Below are positions 42,950 through 51,926 of a stretch of 64,000 nt of DNA, piece after piece. The notes under the pieces were generated by a model that worked only from the letters and a program-made list of their open reading frames with translations, did no database searches and was not told the DNA's origin. The stretch's first letter is position 1. Each line of letters begins with the position of its first letter. Source of the stretch: Actinacidiphila acididurans. GTDB taxonomy: Bacteria > Actinomycetota > Actinomycetes > Streptomycetales > Streptomycetaceae. The stretch covers positions 62,001 through 126,000 of the forward strand of contig NZ_JADKYB010000026.1 in the NCBI RefSeq assembly GCF_016918855.1, written 5' to 3'. Made by a program: the position numbers and the translations under genes.

Positions 42950-43291
42950 CGTCGCTGCGCCGGTGGGGGGTTGCGGCGCGGGTCGGGCGGCGCGGGTCCG
43001 CGGGCGGGCGAGGTCCGGCCATCGTAGGCATCGCGAACGCCCGTTGACCATGGGCGAATCGGGGTGAAGGGAACCGGAACCATTACTGCGCGCGTAGACG
43101 TTACGTATCAGTCACGGCCGGGTCGGCATCCGGACAGGGCGGACCGGGTGGACGAGGTGTCCGCGGGTCCGGCCGGACCGACCGGGGCGGCAAAAAGGTT
43201 GAAAACATAATTTTACCGTTGAGATCCGCACTTTACCGTCCGGTCATGGAACGTTCGTGATCACGCAACAACCATTGGGCACGGTGGATGC
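42950..43291. other. Intergenic region with AT-rich promoter-like segment
   Basis: This divergent 342-base region contains an unusually AT-rich run around 43190-43235 (AAAAAGG, TTGAAAACATAATTTTACC). TTGAAA at 43199 could be a -35 element for the rightward gene. The octamer TTTACCGT occurs at 43212 and again at 43232, a 20-bp period. No gene is supported. Confidence 0.5.
43212..43239 (+). promoter_or_regulatory. Direct repeat TTTACCGT with 20-bp period
   Basis: Two exact octamers lie on the same face of the helix two turns apart, within the AT-rich segment 53-80 bases before the ACT/GNAT gene. This arrangement suits a dimeric activator, but no known box matches. Confidence 0.4.
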
Positions 43292-44725
43292 ATGCCTCAC
43301 TCGACTACCGACCGCGCCGCGACCCGGCACCGTCACTGGGGCCGGGAGCTGGTGGAAGTGGCCGCGCTGTTCGCCGCGATGGCGACCGCCGACTTCGTCG
43401 CCCAGCTCGTCAACCACGGACCGGACGGGCGCGTCCTGCTGATCACCTCGGCGGTGGCGCTGCTCGCGGCCGCCGCGTTCCATGTGTGGTGGTCGCACCG
43501 TCCGAGCGGGCCGGGGACGGCGCACCAGGCCGTCCCCGGCCCGGAACGCGAACAGGAACAGGAACGGGACGAGGAGCAGGAGCCGCGGGAGGAGCTCGCG
43601 ACCACCCTGTGGCGGATGCGCACCACCGTGCGGGACACGCCGGGCTCGCTCGGCGCGGTGTGCACGGCGCTGGCCCGCAGCCGGGTGGACGTCGTCACCC
43701 TGCAGACCCACCCGCTGGCCGAGGGCACCGTGGACGAGTTCCTGCTGCGCGCGCCGCAGGCGCTGCCGGCCGCCGCGCTGGTGCTGACCGTGAGCGAGGC
43801 CGGCGGCACCGACACCTGGATCGAGCGGGCCGACGCGCACGACCTCGTGGACGCCCCGACCCGGATGCTCGCGCTGGCCACCCGCACCGCCCTCGACCCG
43901 GCCGAACTCCCCCTCGCGCTGCGGCAGTTGTTCGGCCGCTGCACCATCCGCTCGACACCGGCCGGAACCGGTCCGGAAGCGGCCGGGACGAGCGGCGAGG
44001 ACGGCGGCGACGCCGACTCCCCCGCGCCGACGGTGATGCGGCTGCGCGACCCGTCCGGCGGCACCATCACGGTGACCCGGGACCACCTGCCCTTCACGCC
44101 GACCGAATTCGCCCGCGCCCGCGCGCTGGTGGAGCTGGACGCCCGACTGGGGGTACGGATGCCGGCCGGCCGGCACGTCCTGACGCTGCCCGAGGGCGAA
44201 CGGATCACCGTACGCCGGGCCGGCCCGGAGGACGAGGAGGCGGCGCTGGCGATGCACCGCCGCTGCTCCCCGGCCACCCTCGCGCTGCGCTACCACGGCC
44301 CGGTCGCCGACGCCGACCGCTACCTGCCGCACCTGCTCAGCCCGCGCCTGGGCCAGTCGCTGGCCGTCGAGACGGCCTCCGGCCGGCTGGTGGCGCTCGG
44401 CCACCTGCTGTGGGACGGCGACGAGAGCGAGGCCGCGCTGATCGTGGAGGACCAGTGGCAGCGCCGCGGGATCGGCGTCGCCCTGCTGCGCAAGCTGGTG
44501 GAACTCGCGGTCGCGGCGGGCCGGGACAGCGTCTACGTGGTCACGCGGTCCGGCAACACCGGCATGGTCGCCGCGATGCGGGAGCTGGGCCTGCCGCTGG
44601 ACTACCAGGTGGAGGACGGCACCCTGGTGATCACCGCCTCGCTGCCGTCCGCCGGGGGCCCGCTGTCCGCGGGCGACACCGAGCCGGCGATCGCCGAGCT
44701 GCCCTGGATCCCGAGCCGGAACTGA
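43292..44725 (+). CDS. Membrane-anchored ACT-domain/GNAT acetyltransferase fusion
   Basis: A 477-residue protein with an unusual layout. Two hydrophobic segments (~22-40 and 48-68) are followed by a charged EQEQERDEEQEPREE linker, an ACT-like ligand-binding domain from about 105 to 185 (MRTTVRDTPGSLGAVCTALARS), a variable middle and a GNAT domain from about 300 (ITVRRAGPEDEEAALAMHRRC, then VEDQWQRRGIGVALLRKLVELA). ACT domains usually sense amino acids, so acetylation controlled by a small ligand at the membrane is a reasonable inference. Confidence 0.8.
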   Translation: MPHSTTDRAATRHRHWGRELVEVAALFAAMATADFVAQLVNHGPDGRVLLITSAVALLAAAAFHVWWSHRPSGPGTAHQAVPGPEREQEQERDEEQEPREELATTLWRMRTTVRDTPGSLGAVCTALARSRVDVVTLQTHPLAEGTVDEFLLRAPQALPAAALVLTVSEAGGTDTWIERADAHDLVDAPTRMLALATRTALDPAELPLALRQLFGRCTIRSTPAGTGPEAAGTSGEDGGDADSPAPTVMRLRDPSGGTITVTRDHLPFTPTEFARARALVELDARLGVRMPAGRHVLTLPEGERITVRRAGPEDEEAALAMHRRCSPATLALRYHGPVADADRYLPHLLSPRLGQSLAVETASGRLVALGHLLWDGDESEAALIVEDQWQRRGIGVALLRKLVELAVAAGRDSVYVVTRSGNTGMVAAMRELGLPLDYQVEDGTLVITASLPSAGGPLSAGDTEPAIAELPWIPSRN

Positions 44726-44869
44726 CCACCGCGCCGACGGTCCCGGGAGCCCGCTTCCGGGGCCGTCCGCGTACGCCCGCGTACCGGGCATCACCCGCAC
44801 CGGCAGCCGTCATGACCGTACGACCCCCTGGTGATGACGCGCGGACCGCGACGTACCAGGATGGGCCGC

Positions 44870-46558
44870 ATGTCCACTCTCACCAGCAGTCCGCTGCCCC
44901 GGCAGGTCGCCGACGCCTACGTCGACGACCTCATCGCACTCGACCCGACTCTTGGCACCTACCTCGGCGTACCGGGCAGCAACCGGCTGCTGCCGGACTA
45001 CACGCCGGCCGGCTGGGAGGCCAGGGCCGAGCTGGCCCGGACGACGCTGGCGAGGCTGTCGGACGCCGAGGACCGGACCGGGGCGGACAGCGACGCCGAA
45101 CGGCGCTGCGCCCGGCTGCTGCGCGAACGGCTCACCGCGGAACTCGCCGTCCACGACGCCGGGGAGAATCTGCGAGCGCTGAGCAACATCGCCTCGCCCG
45201 CGCACAGCATCCGCGAGACGTTCACCCTGATGCCTACGAACACGCCGGAGGACTACGCGGACCTGGCCGTCCGGCTGCGGGCGGTGCCCGCCTCGCTGAC
45301 CGGCTACCGGGCCTCGCTGGCGGAGGGCATCAGCCGCGGGCTGCCCGCCGGGCCGCGGCAGGTCGAGGCCGTGATCGGGCAGATCGGCGAGTGGATCCAG
45401 GGCGGCGGCGCCGACTCCTGGTTCGCCGGGCTGGTCGAGGACGGTCCGCAGGAGCTGCGCGCGGAACTGGACGCCGCCGCGGCCGAGGCCACCGACGCGT
45501 ACGCGGGCCTGCGCGATTACCTGCGGCGGGAGTACGCGCCGGCCGTCGCGGACGCGCCCGACACCGTGGGCCGCGAGCGGTACGCCCGCTGGACCCGCTA
45601 CTGGAACGGCACCGACCTGGACCTGGACGAGGCGTACGCCTACGGCTGGTCGGAGTTCCACCGGCTGCACGCGGAGATGACCGCCGAGGCGGGCAAGATC
45701 CTGGCCGACGCCACCCCCTGGGAGGTGCTGCGCCACCTGGAGCAGCACGGCCAGGCCGTGGAGGGCGTGGACGAGGTGCGGCGCTGGCTCCAGGACCTGA
45801 TGGACGAGGTCATCGGCGCGCTGGACGGCACCCACTTCGAGCTCGCCGAGCGGGTCAAGCGGGTGGAGGCGATGATCGCGCCGCCCGGCGGCGCCGCCGC
45901 CCCGTACTACACCGCCCCCTCGGAGGACTTCTCCCGGCCCGGCCGGACCTGGCTGCCCACCATGGGCAAGACCCGGTTCCCGGTGTTCGACCTGGTCTCC
46001 ACCTGGTACCACGAGGGCGTGCCCGGGCATCACCTGCAGATCGCCCAGTGGGCGCACGTGGCCGAGAACCTGTCCCGCTACCAGGCCACGGTCGGCATGG
46101 TCAGCGCCAACGCCGAGGGCTGGGCGCTGTACGCCGAACGGCTGATGGACGAGTTGGGCTTCCTCACCGACCCCGAGCGGCGGCTGGGCTACCTGGACGC
46201 CCAGATGATGCGGGCGAACCGGGTCATCGTCGACATCGGCATGCACCTGGAGCTGGAGATCCCCGCCGACTCGCCGTTCCACCCGGGCGAGCGGTGGACG
46301 CCCGAGCTGGCCCGGGACTTCTTCGGCCGGCACAGCGGCCGCGCGCCGGACTTCGTGGACAGCGAGCTGATCCGCTACCTCGGCATCCCGGGCCAGGCCA
46401 TCGGCTACAAGCTGGGCGAGCGCGCCTGGCTGACCGGCCGCGCCAACGCCCGCGCGGCCCACGGCGACGCCTTCGACGCCAAGGCCTGGCACATGGCCGC
46501 CCTCTCGCAGGGCTCGCTGGGCCTGGACGACCTGGTGGCGGAGCTGTCCGCGCTGTAG
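44870..46558 (+). CDS. DUF885 family protein, putative zinc carboxypeptidase
   Basis: A 562-residue DUF885 protein. The putative zinc site is HExxxxHH: His381, Glu382, His387 and His388 in YHEGVPGHHLQ, with a further Glu in ANAEGWALYAERLM. Members resemble M32-type or related gluzincin peptidases, but few have been characterised. It has no signal peptide, so it is probably cytoplasmic. The ATG at 44870 starts the conserved MSTLTSSPLPRQVADAYVDDL; an ATG three codons upstream is the alternative. Confidence 0.85.
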   Translation: MSTLTSSPLPRQVADAYVDDLIALDPTLGTYLGVPGSNRLLPDYTPAGWEARAELARTTLARLSDAEDRTGADSDAERRCARLLRERLTAELAVHDAGENLRALSNIASPAHSIRETFTLMPTNTPEDYADLAVRLRAVPASLTGYRASLAEGISRGLPAGPRQVEAVIGQIGEWIQGGGADSWFAGLVEDGPQELRAELDAAAAEATDAYAGLRDYLRREYAPAVADAPDTVGRERYARWTRYWNGTDLDLDEAYAYGWSEFHRLHAEMTAEAGKILADATPWEVLRHLEQHGQAVEGVDEVRRWLQDLMDEVIGALDGTHFELAERVKRVEAMIAPPGGAAAPYYTAPSEDFSRPGRTWLPTMGKTRFPVFDLVSTWYHEGVPGHHLQIAQWAHVAENLSRYQATVGMVSANAEGWALYAERLMDELGFLTDPERRLGYLDAQMMRANRVIVDIGMHLELEIPADSPFHPGERWTPELARDFFGRHSGRAPDFVDSELIRYLGIPGQAIGYKLGERAWLTGRANARAAHGDAFDAKAWHMAALSQGSLGLDDLVAELSAL

Positions 46559-46754
46559 CCGCGCCCGGGGAGCCGAGCGCCCGGGCGGTCACCGCCCGGG
46601 CGTCCGCCCGGCACCGGCCGGGGCTAGGCTGGCTGCCTCGCGGCCCCCGGGCCCGCCTGCGTGCCGTCCGGGACCGGCCGGTCCCGGACGCGGGCCACCG
46701 GGTCACCCGGGGCAGGGGGCACGGGGATCTCAATGGACAAGGCGGTACGGCTGG

Positions 46755-47279
46755 ATGACGCTGCACGCTTCGCACGACGAGGGCCGGCTGGTGCTGACCC
46801 AGGGCCGGCTCACCCTGCGCGAGCAACTGCCCCAGGAGGCCGCGCTGCTGGCCGAGGGCAAGCCCGGGTCGCTGACCTGGATCGACGGGGTGCCGGGCGA
46901 GGGCACGATGGGCGCGGCCTCGATGACGGTGGCCGCCGCCCGGGCCGGGGCGTACCGGCCCGGCTGGGGCCTGTTCGCGATCATGCGCACCGAGGACGCG
47001 ACGGCGGTGGGCGGCGTCGGATTCCACGGGCCGCCGCTGCGGGGCGCGGTGGAGATCGGATACGACCTGACGGAGTCCGGCCGCGGCGCGGGCTGGGCCA
47101 CGGACGCGGCCCGGGCCCTGTGCCAGTGGGCGTTGGGCCAGCCGGAGGTGCTGGTCGTGCTGGCCACCACCGAGCCCGGCAACCGCGCCTCGCAGGCCGT
47201 ACTGGGACGGGTCGGCTTCGGCCGGGTCGCCGACCGCGGCGACCTGTGGGCGTACGAGCTGACCCGTCTGCCCGGCTGA
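46755..47279 (+). CDS. GNAT family N-acetyltransferase (RimJ/RimL-like)
   Basis: A 174-residue GNAT protein with the N-terminal RLTLREQLPQEAALL, the strand GGVGFHGPPLRGAVEIGYDL and the acetyl-CoA loop GAGWATDAARALCQWA, ending in NRASQAVLGRVGF. It resembles the RimJ/RimL subgroup. No clear ribosome binding site is visible, so the start is moderately certain. Confidence 0.82.
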   Translation: MTLHASHDEGRLVLTQGRLTLREQLPQEAALLAEGKPGSLTWIDGVPGEGTMGAASMTVAAARAGAYRPGWGLFAIMRTEDATAVGGVGFHGPPLRGAVEIGYDLTESGRGAGWATDAARALCQWALGQPEVLVVLATTEPGNRASQAVLGRVGFGRVADRGDLWAYELTRLPG

Positions 47280-47304
47280 CCCGCCCGCGGGCGGCCAGGT
47301 CCGG

Positions 47305-47823
47305 TCAGCAGCCGCAGGCGGCCGCGTCCACCGGCGTGGTGAGCGGGTCGGCGGCGCCGCGGGCCGATCCCTCGGCCGTCTCGTAGCCGAAGCCCTCGCG
47401 GATCCAGTACTCCATGCCGCCGAGCATCTCCTTGACGGGGAAGCCGAGCCCGGCGAGCAGGAGCGCGGCCCGGGTCGCGCCGTTGCAGCCGGGCCCCCAG
47501 CAGTGGACGACCACCGGCACGGCGCGGTCGAGGAGTTCGTCCGCCAGCTCCGGGATGCGTGCGGTGGGCAGGTGCAGCGCGCCGGGGATGTGGCCCTGAT
47601 CCCAGGCCTGGTCGCTGCGGGTGTCCACCAGGACGAACCCGGGGTCGCCGCCGGCCCCCAGCGCGGCGGCCACGTCCGCGACGTCGGTGTGGAAGGCGAG
47701 CGAGGCGGCGAAGTACGCGGCGGCGTCCACGGGGGCCGCGGGCGGCACCCGCAGCACCGGGTTGTCGGCGGGGACGCCGGTCATGGCGGCGGTCGGCTGC
47801 GGCAGGGTCTGCGGTGTGGTCAT
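47305..47823 (-). CDS. Rhodanese-like domain protein
   Basis: A 172-residue protein with one rhodanese domain. The active-site loop is HCWGPGCNGATRAA, with Cys in the expected position after the strand VPVVVHC; DTRSDQAWDQGHIPGALHLP is the other family block. Its loop is longer than in classical sulfurtransferases and carries a second Cys. The C-terminus ends in CGC. It is divergent from an Lrp/AsnC regulator across 94 bases, which probably controls it. Confidence 0.86.
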   Translation of the reverse strand: MTTPQTLPQPTAAMTGVPADNPVLRVPPAAPVDAAAYFAASLAFHTDVADVAAALGAGGDPGFVLVDTRSDQAWDQGHIPGALHLPTARIPELADELLDRAVPVVVHCWGPGCNGATRAALLLAGLGFPVKEMLGGMEYWIREGFGYETAEGSARGAADPLTTPVDAAACGC

Positions 47824-47917
47824 GCCGTCGAATGTACGGTCCAAGATCGCCGCGTTGAAGTGACGTTCCCCGGCGTTCTTCTTGTCCGTCCGGGGTTTCC
47901 CCTGCTATCCAGTCCGT

Positions 47918-48364
47918 ATGACCACGATTTCCCTGGACGCCACGGACTGGCGGCTGCTGGAGGCCCTGCAGCGCGACGGGCGGGCCTCTTTCGCCGAACT
48001 GGCCCGTACGGTGTCGATGTCGCCGAGCGCGGTCACCGAGCGGGTACGGCGGCTGGAGGAGGCGGGGGTGATCACCGGATACTGCGCGGTGATCGACCAC
48101 GAACGGATCGGGCTGCCCGTGCTCGCCCTGGTCCGGCTGCGCTACCCCACCGGCAACTACCGGCCCTTCCACGAGATGCTCGGCACCACCCCCGAGGTGC
48201 TGGAGGCGCACCACGTGACCGGCGACGACTGCTTCGTCATGAAGGTCGCGGCCCGCTCGATGCGGCACCTCGAGGAGGTCACCGGCCGCCTGGCGGGCCT
48301 GGGCGCGGTGACCACGAGCGTCGTCTACTCCTCCCCGCTGGAACGCCGCCCGCTGGTCCTCTAG
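47918..48364 (+). CDS. Lrp/AsnC-family transcriptional regulator
   Basis: A 148-residue regulator with an N-terminal helix-turn-helix (DWRLLEALQRDGRASFAELARTV, then SPSAVTERVRRLEEAGVITGY) and a C-terminal RAM ligand-binding domain (FVMKVAARSMRHLEEVTGRL). Such proteins bind amino acids and regulate neighbouring genes, here most plausibly the divergent rhodanese gene. Confidence 0.9.
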   Translation: MTTISLDATDWRLLEALQRDGRASFAELARTVSMSPSAVTERVRRLEEAGVITGYCAVIDHERIGLPVLALVRLRYPTGNYRPFHEMLGTTPEVLEAHHVTGDDCFVMKVAARSMRHLEEVTGRLAGLGAVTTSVVYSSPLERRPLVL

Positions 48365-48377
48365 GGGTTGCCGGGCA

Positions 48378-51300
48378 TCAGGCGAGGGCGGGGGCGCGCA
48401 GCTGGAGGGTGGAGCCGTCGCGGCCCTTGGTGACCCGGAGCTGGGCCGGGATGCGGTGGCGCAGGTCGGCGACGTGGCTGACGATGCCGACCGCGCGGTC
48501 GCGTTCGCGCAGGCCGTCGAGGACGTCCAGCACCTCGTCCAGGGTCTGGTCGTCGAGGCTGCCGAAGCCCTCGTCGATGAAGAGCGTGTCCAGCCGGGTG
48601 CCGCCGGCCTCGTCGGTCACCACGTCGGCCAGGCCCAGCGCGAGGGCGAGCGAGGCGAAGAAGGTCTCGCCGCCGGAGAGCGTGGCCGTGTCCCGCTCGG
48701 TGCCGGTCCAGGCATCGACCACCATCAGGCCCAGCCCGGACTTGGCCCGCCGGTCGGCCCGGGCGTCGGTGTGCACAAGGGTGTAGCGCCCGCCGGACAT
48801 GCGCAGCAGCCGCACGCCGGCCGCCGCGGCCACCTGCTCCAGCCGGGCGGCCAGCACGTACGTCTCCAGCTCCATCCGGTACGTGTTCTCCGCGGAGTTG
48901 GCCGCGACCAGGTCGGACAGCCGCTTGAGCCGGGCGGCGGCCTCGCGGGCGGGGGCCAGGTCCCGTACCCGGGCGGTGGCGGTGGCGCCGAGCCGGTCGA
49001 GTTCCCTGACGCGGGACGCGGCGGCGGCTTCGGCGGCCGAGGCGACGCGCAGGGTGCGGGTCGCCTCCTCCAGCGCGGCCAGTGCCAGGTCCGGGCGCGC
49101 GGGCGGCTCCTGCGCCGCGGCGGCCGGCTCGGGGGCGGCCAGGTCCGCCGCCACCGCCGCCTCCTGCCGGTCCCATTCCTCCGCCTGCCGCTCGGCCGCG
49201 GCGCGCGCGGCGCCCGGCAGCAGGGCGGCGGCGGCCTCGTCCGGTGAGCCGAACCCGGCCCGGGCGGCGGCCTCGGCGAGGGCCGCCTCGGCCTGCGCGA
49301 GCCGTTCGCCGGCCTCGATCGCCTCCCGTACGGCTGTCAGGGCCCGCTCCAGCAGCGCGATCCGCCCGGCCAGGTGCTCCCGGCGGGCGGCCACGCTCGT
49401 CCAGTCACCGCGGGCCTCGGCCAGTTCGGCCCGGGCCAGGTCGTGCCGCTCGGTCAGCTCCTCGCGGCGTGACGCCCTTGCGGCGGCACGGCTCAACACG
49501 TCCTGTCGCAGCGCGGCCCGGCGGTCGCGCTCCTCCTCGGCCCGCTCCAGGGCGGTACGGGCCCGCGGTACGCCCGCTGCCTCGCGTTCGGCCGCCGCGT
49601 GCCGGTCGGCCAGCGCGGCATGATCGGCGGTCAGTTCGGCGCGCGGCGTGTCCCCGGCGGCGGTCCGCGCGGCCGTCAGCGCCGCCTCCAGCCGGGTCAC
49701 GGTCTCCCGCACCCGCTCGTACGCGCCCGATTCGCGCTGGTAGTCGGCGTAGGCGAGGTCCTCGTCGGCGCGGGTGACCTGGCGGTCGGCCGGGCTGGCG
49801 GGCGCGGGGTGCTCCAGCGCGCCGCACACCCGGCAGGGCTGCCCGTCGGCCAGTTCCTGGGCGAGTTCGGCGGCGATGTGCTCGATCCGGGCCTCGCGCA
49901 GGTCCTGCCACGCCTCGCGCGCGGTGGCGCTGCGGTCCCTGGCGTCACGGGCGGCGTCCTGCGCCCGCGCGGTCTCGGCGGCCAGCCGGTCCCGCTCCTG
50001 CGCGGCCGCCAACCGCCCGGCCGCGTCCCGTACCTCGGCCGCCAGCCCGGCCGCCCGGCTCACCGCCTCCATCGCGGCGTCCAGCCGTCCCTGAAGCGCG
50101 GTCCGCGTGCCCGGCCACTCGTCCAGCCACGCCTGCGCCTCGCGTACGGCCTCCTCGTCCGCCCGCTCCTGCCGGTCCAGCCCGGCCAGCCGCTGCTCCG
50201 TCTCCTCGACCCGCGCCTCCAACTCCGCACCCCGCGCCAGCCCGCCCACCTCCTCCCGCAACTCCCCGACCCGCCCGGCCAACACGGACGCCGTCGCCGA
50301 CCCGACCGGGAGTACGGCCCCGCCCTCTCCGTGGGCGGCCGCTGCCCGCGGCCCCGGAAGGGCGCTCCCGGGGTCGTTCGGCCGGTGCTGGGCGGGTACG
50401 GCGGGGGTGCCGGTGGAGTTGCCGGTGCCCGGTCGGCGCGGGACGTCGTCCCGGCCTCGGGTACGGTTCGCGGGCGTGGCTCCGCCAGGGGGCTCTTCAC
50501 CCGAGGCCGCGGCGCCGGCGGCCGGAGGCGTACCGGCGGAATCGCCGATGCCCGGCAGGCGCCTGGCGCCGTCCTGGCCACCCGAACCGCTCACGGGCGC
50601 TGCGCCGTCAGCGGACCCTTCACCACCGCGCGGGCCACCGGGCCGTACGCCTTCACCCGGCGGCCCTCCGAACCCGCTCCCGGGCGCATCGGGCACCACC
50701 ACCGTCGCCGTACGCTCGGCGCCGACGCCGGGTCCGGGCAGGGCCTCCCGAACGGCCCCCGCCATGTCGTCACCCGCACCCCCGGCCCGTACGTCGTCTC
50801 CCCCGGCCAGGTGTCCCGCCGGGACGCGGGTCCCCGCGGAACCGACTTCATCAGCACCGGCCGGGCGCGGTCCCCGCAGGGTCGCGAGGAGGGCGGGGGC
50901 GGACAGCAGGGAATGGGCGGCGGTCGAGGCGGCCTCGTGGCGGGCGGCGGCGTTTGTGTGGAGGGTGAGGGCGGACTCGACCGTGGCGGCGCGCAGGGCG
51001 CGGGCGAGGCGGGTACGGGCGGCTTCGCGGGCGGGGCGCTCGGCGGTCAGGGCTTCGGCGCGGCGGCGGGCGTCGGCGTGGCGGGTCTGGAGGGCGTGCA
51101 GGTCACGGGCCCGGTCGGCGTCCGACTGGGCGGCGGCGTGGGTGCGCTCGGTCAGGGTGAGGGCGGCGCTCGCGACGGTGTGCTGCTCGCGGGCGTCGCA
51201 GCGCAGGACGGCGGCCTCGGCGAGGAGGTCGTCCACGGCGCCGCCTTCCGGGGCGGGGGCGGTCCCGGCGGCCTGGCGCATGGCCGCGGCCAGGTCGGCG

Positions 51301-51926
51301 AGCTCGCGGTCACCGGATTCGAGGCGGCGCGCGGCCTCGGCTGCGCGGTCGCGCAGCCAGCCCTCGGCGCGCTTGAAGCGCCCGGTGTCGAACAGGCGGC
51401 CGAGCAGCCGGGCCCGTTCCATGGCGCCGGCCCGCAGGAAGGTGGCGAACTCGCCCTGCGGCAGCAGCACCACCTGGCAGAACTGCTCGCAGCTCATGCC
51501 GACGAGCTGCTTGACCTCCTCGCCGATCTCCTGGTGCGAGCGGGACAGGCCGTGCCACTGCCCGTCCTTGTGCTCGCGCAGGTAGGTGACCGGTTTCTCC
51601 ATCGTCCAGCCGGTGCCGCGCTTCTTGGCGCGCGGCTGTTCGGGGCGCCGGGTGATCTCCAGCCGCCGCCCGCCGACGGTCAGGTCGAGCACGACCTCGG
51701 TGGCCGTGCCGGGCTCGGCGTGGTCGCTGCGCAGCCGGGTGGCCGGACGGGCGCCGGGCACCTGGCCGTACAGCGCGTAGCAGACGGCGTCCAGGACGGA
51801 GGTCTTGCCCGCTCCGGTGGCGCCGTGCAGCAGGAACAGCCCGGCGGCGGACAACTCGTCGAAGTCGACGTGCTGGGTGCCGGCGAAGGGCCCGAAGGCG
51901 GTGAGGGTGAGGCGGTGCAGGCGCAT
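48378..51926 (-). CDS. sbcC: SbcC, SMC-like subunit of the SbcCD nuclease, with a low-complexity insert
   Basis: A 1182-residue ATPase that works with SbcD to cleave hairpins and protein-blocked DNA ends. The Walker A motif GATGAGKTS is near residue 35; the C-terminal signature LSGGETFFASLALALGLADV and Walker B LFIDEGFGSLDD are complete. The zinc hook CxxC is Cys698/Cys701 in PCRVCG. Residues ~349-549 are an extra Gly/Pro/Ala-rich block that interrupts the N-terminal coiled-coil arm and contains a decayed duplication. The start codon overlaps the sbcD stop (TGATG). Confidence 0.93.
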   Translation of the reverse strand: MRLHRLTLTAFGPFAGTQHVDFDELSAAGLFLLHGATGAGKTSVLDAVCYALYGQVPGARPATRLRSDHAEPGTATEVVLDLTVGGRRLEITRRPEQPRAKKRGTGWTMEKPVTYLREHKDGQWHGLSRSHQEIGEEVKQLVGMSCEQFCQVVLLPQGEFATFLRAGAMERARLLGRLFDTGRFKRAEGWLRDRAAEAARRLESGDRELADLAAAMRQAAGTAPAPEGGAVDDLLAEAAVLRCDAREQHTVASAALTLTERTHAAAQSDADRARDLHALQTRHADARRRAEALTAERPAREAARTRLARALRAATVESALTLHTNAAARHEAASTAAHSLLSAPALLATLRGPRPAGADEVGSAGTRVPAGHLAGGDDVRAGGAGDDMAGAVREALPGPGVGAERTATVVVPDAPGSGFGGPPGEGVRPGGPRGGEGSADGAAPVSGSGGQDGARRLPGIGDSAGTPPAAGAAASGEEPPGGATPANRTRGRDDVPRRPGTGNSTGTPAVPAQHRPNDPGSALPGPRAAAAHGEGGAVLPVGSATASVLAGRVGELREEVGGLARGAELEARVEETEQRLAGLDRQERADEEAVREAQAWLDEWPGTRTALQGRLDAAMEAVSRAAGLAAEVRDAAGRLAAAQERDRLAAETARAQDAARDARDRSATAREAWQDLREARIEHIAAELAQELADGQPCRVCGALEHPAPASPADRQVTRADEDLAYADYQRESGAYERVRETVTRLEAALTAARTAAGDTPRAELTADHAALADRHAAAEREAAGVPRARTALERAEEERDRRAALRQDVLSRAAARASRREELTERHDLARAELAEARGDWTSVAARREHLAGRIALLERALTAVREAIEAGERLAQAEAALAEAAARAGFGSPDEAAAALLPGAARAAAERQAEEWDRQEAAVAADLAAPEPAAAAQEPPARPDLALAALEEATRTLRVASAAEAAAASRVRELDRLGATATARVRDLAPAREAAARLKRLSDLVAANSAENTYRMELETYVLAARLEQVAAAAGVRLLRMSGGRYTLVHTDARADRRAKSGLGLMVVDAWTGTERDTATLSGGETFFASLALALGLADVVTDEAGGTRLDTLFIDEGFGSLDDQTLDEVLDVLDGLRERDRAVGIVSHVADLRHRIPAQLRVTKGRDGSTLQLRAPALA

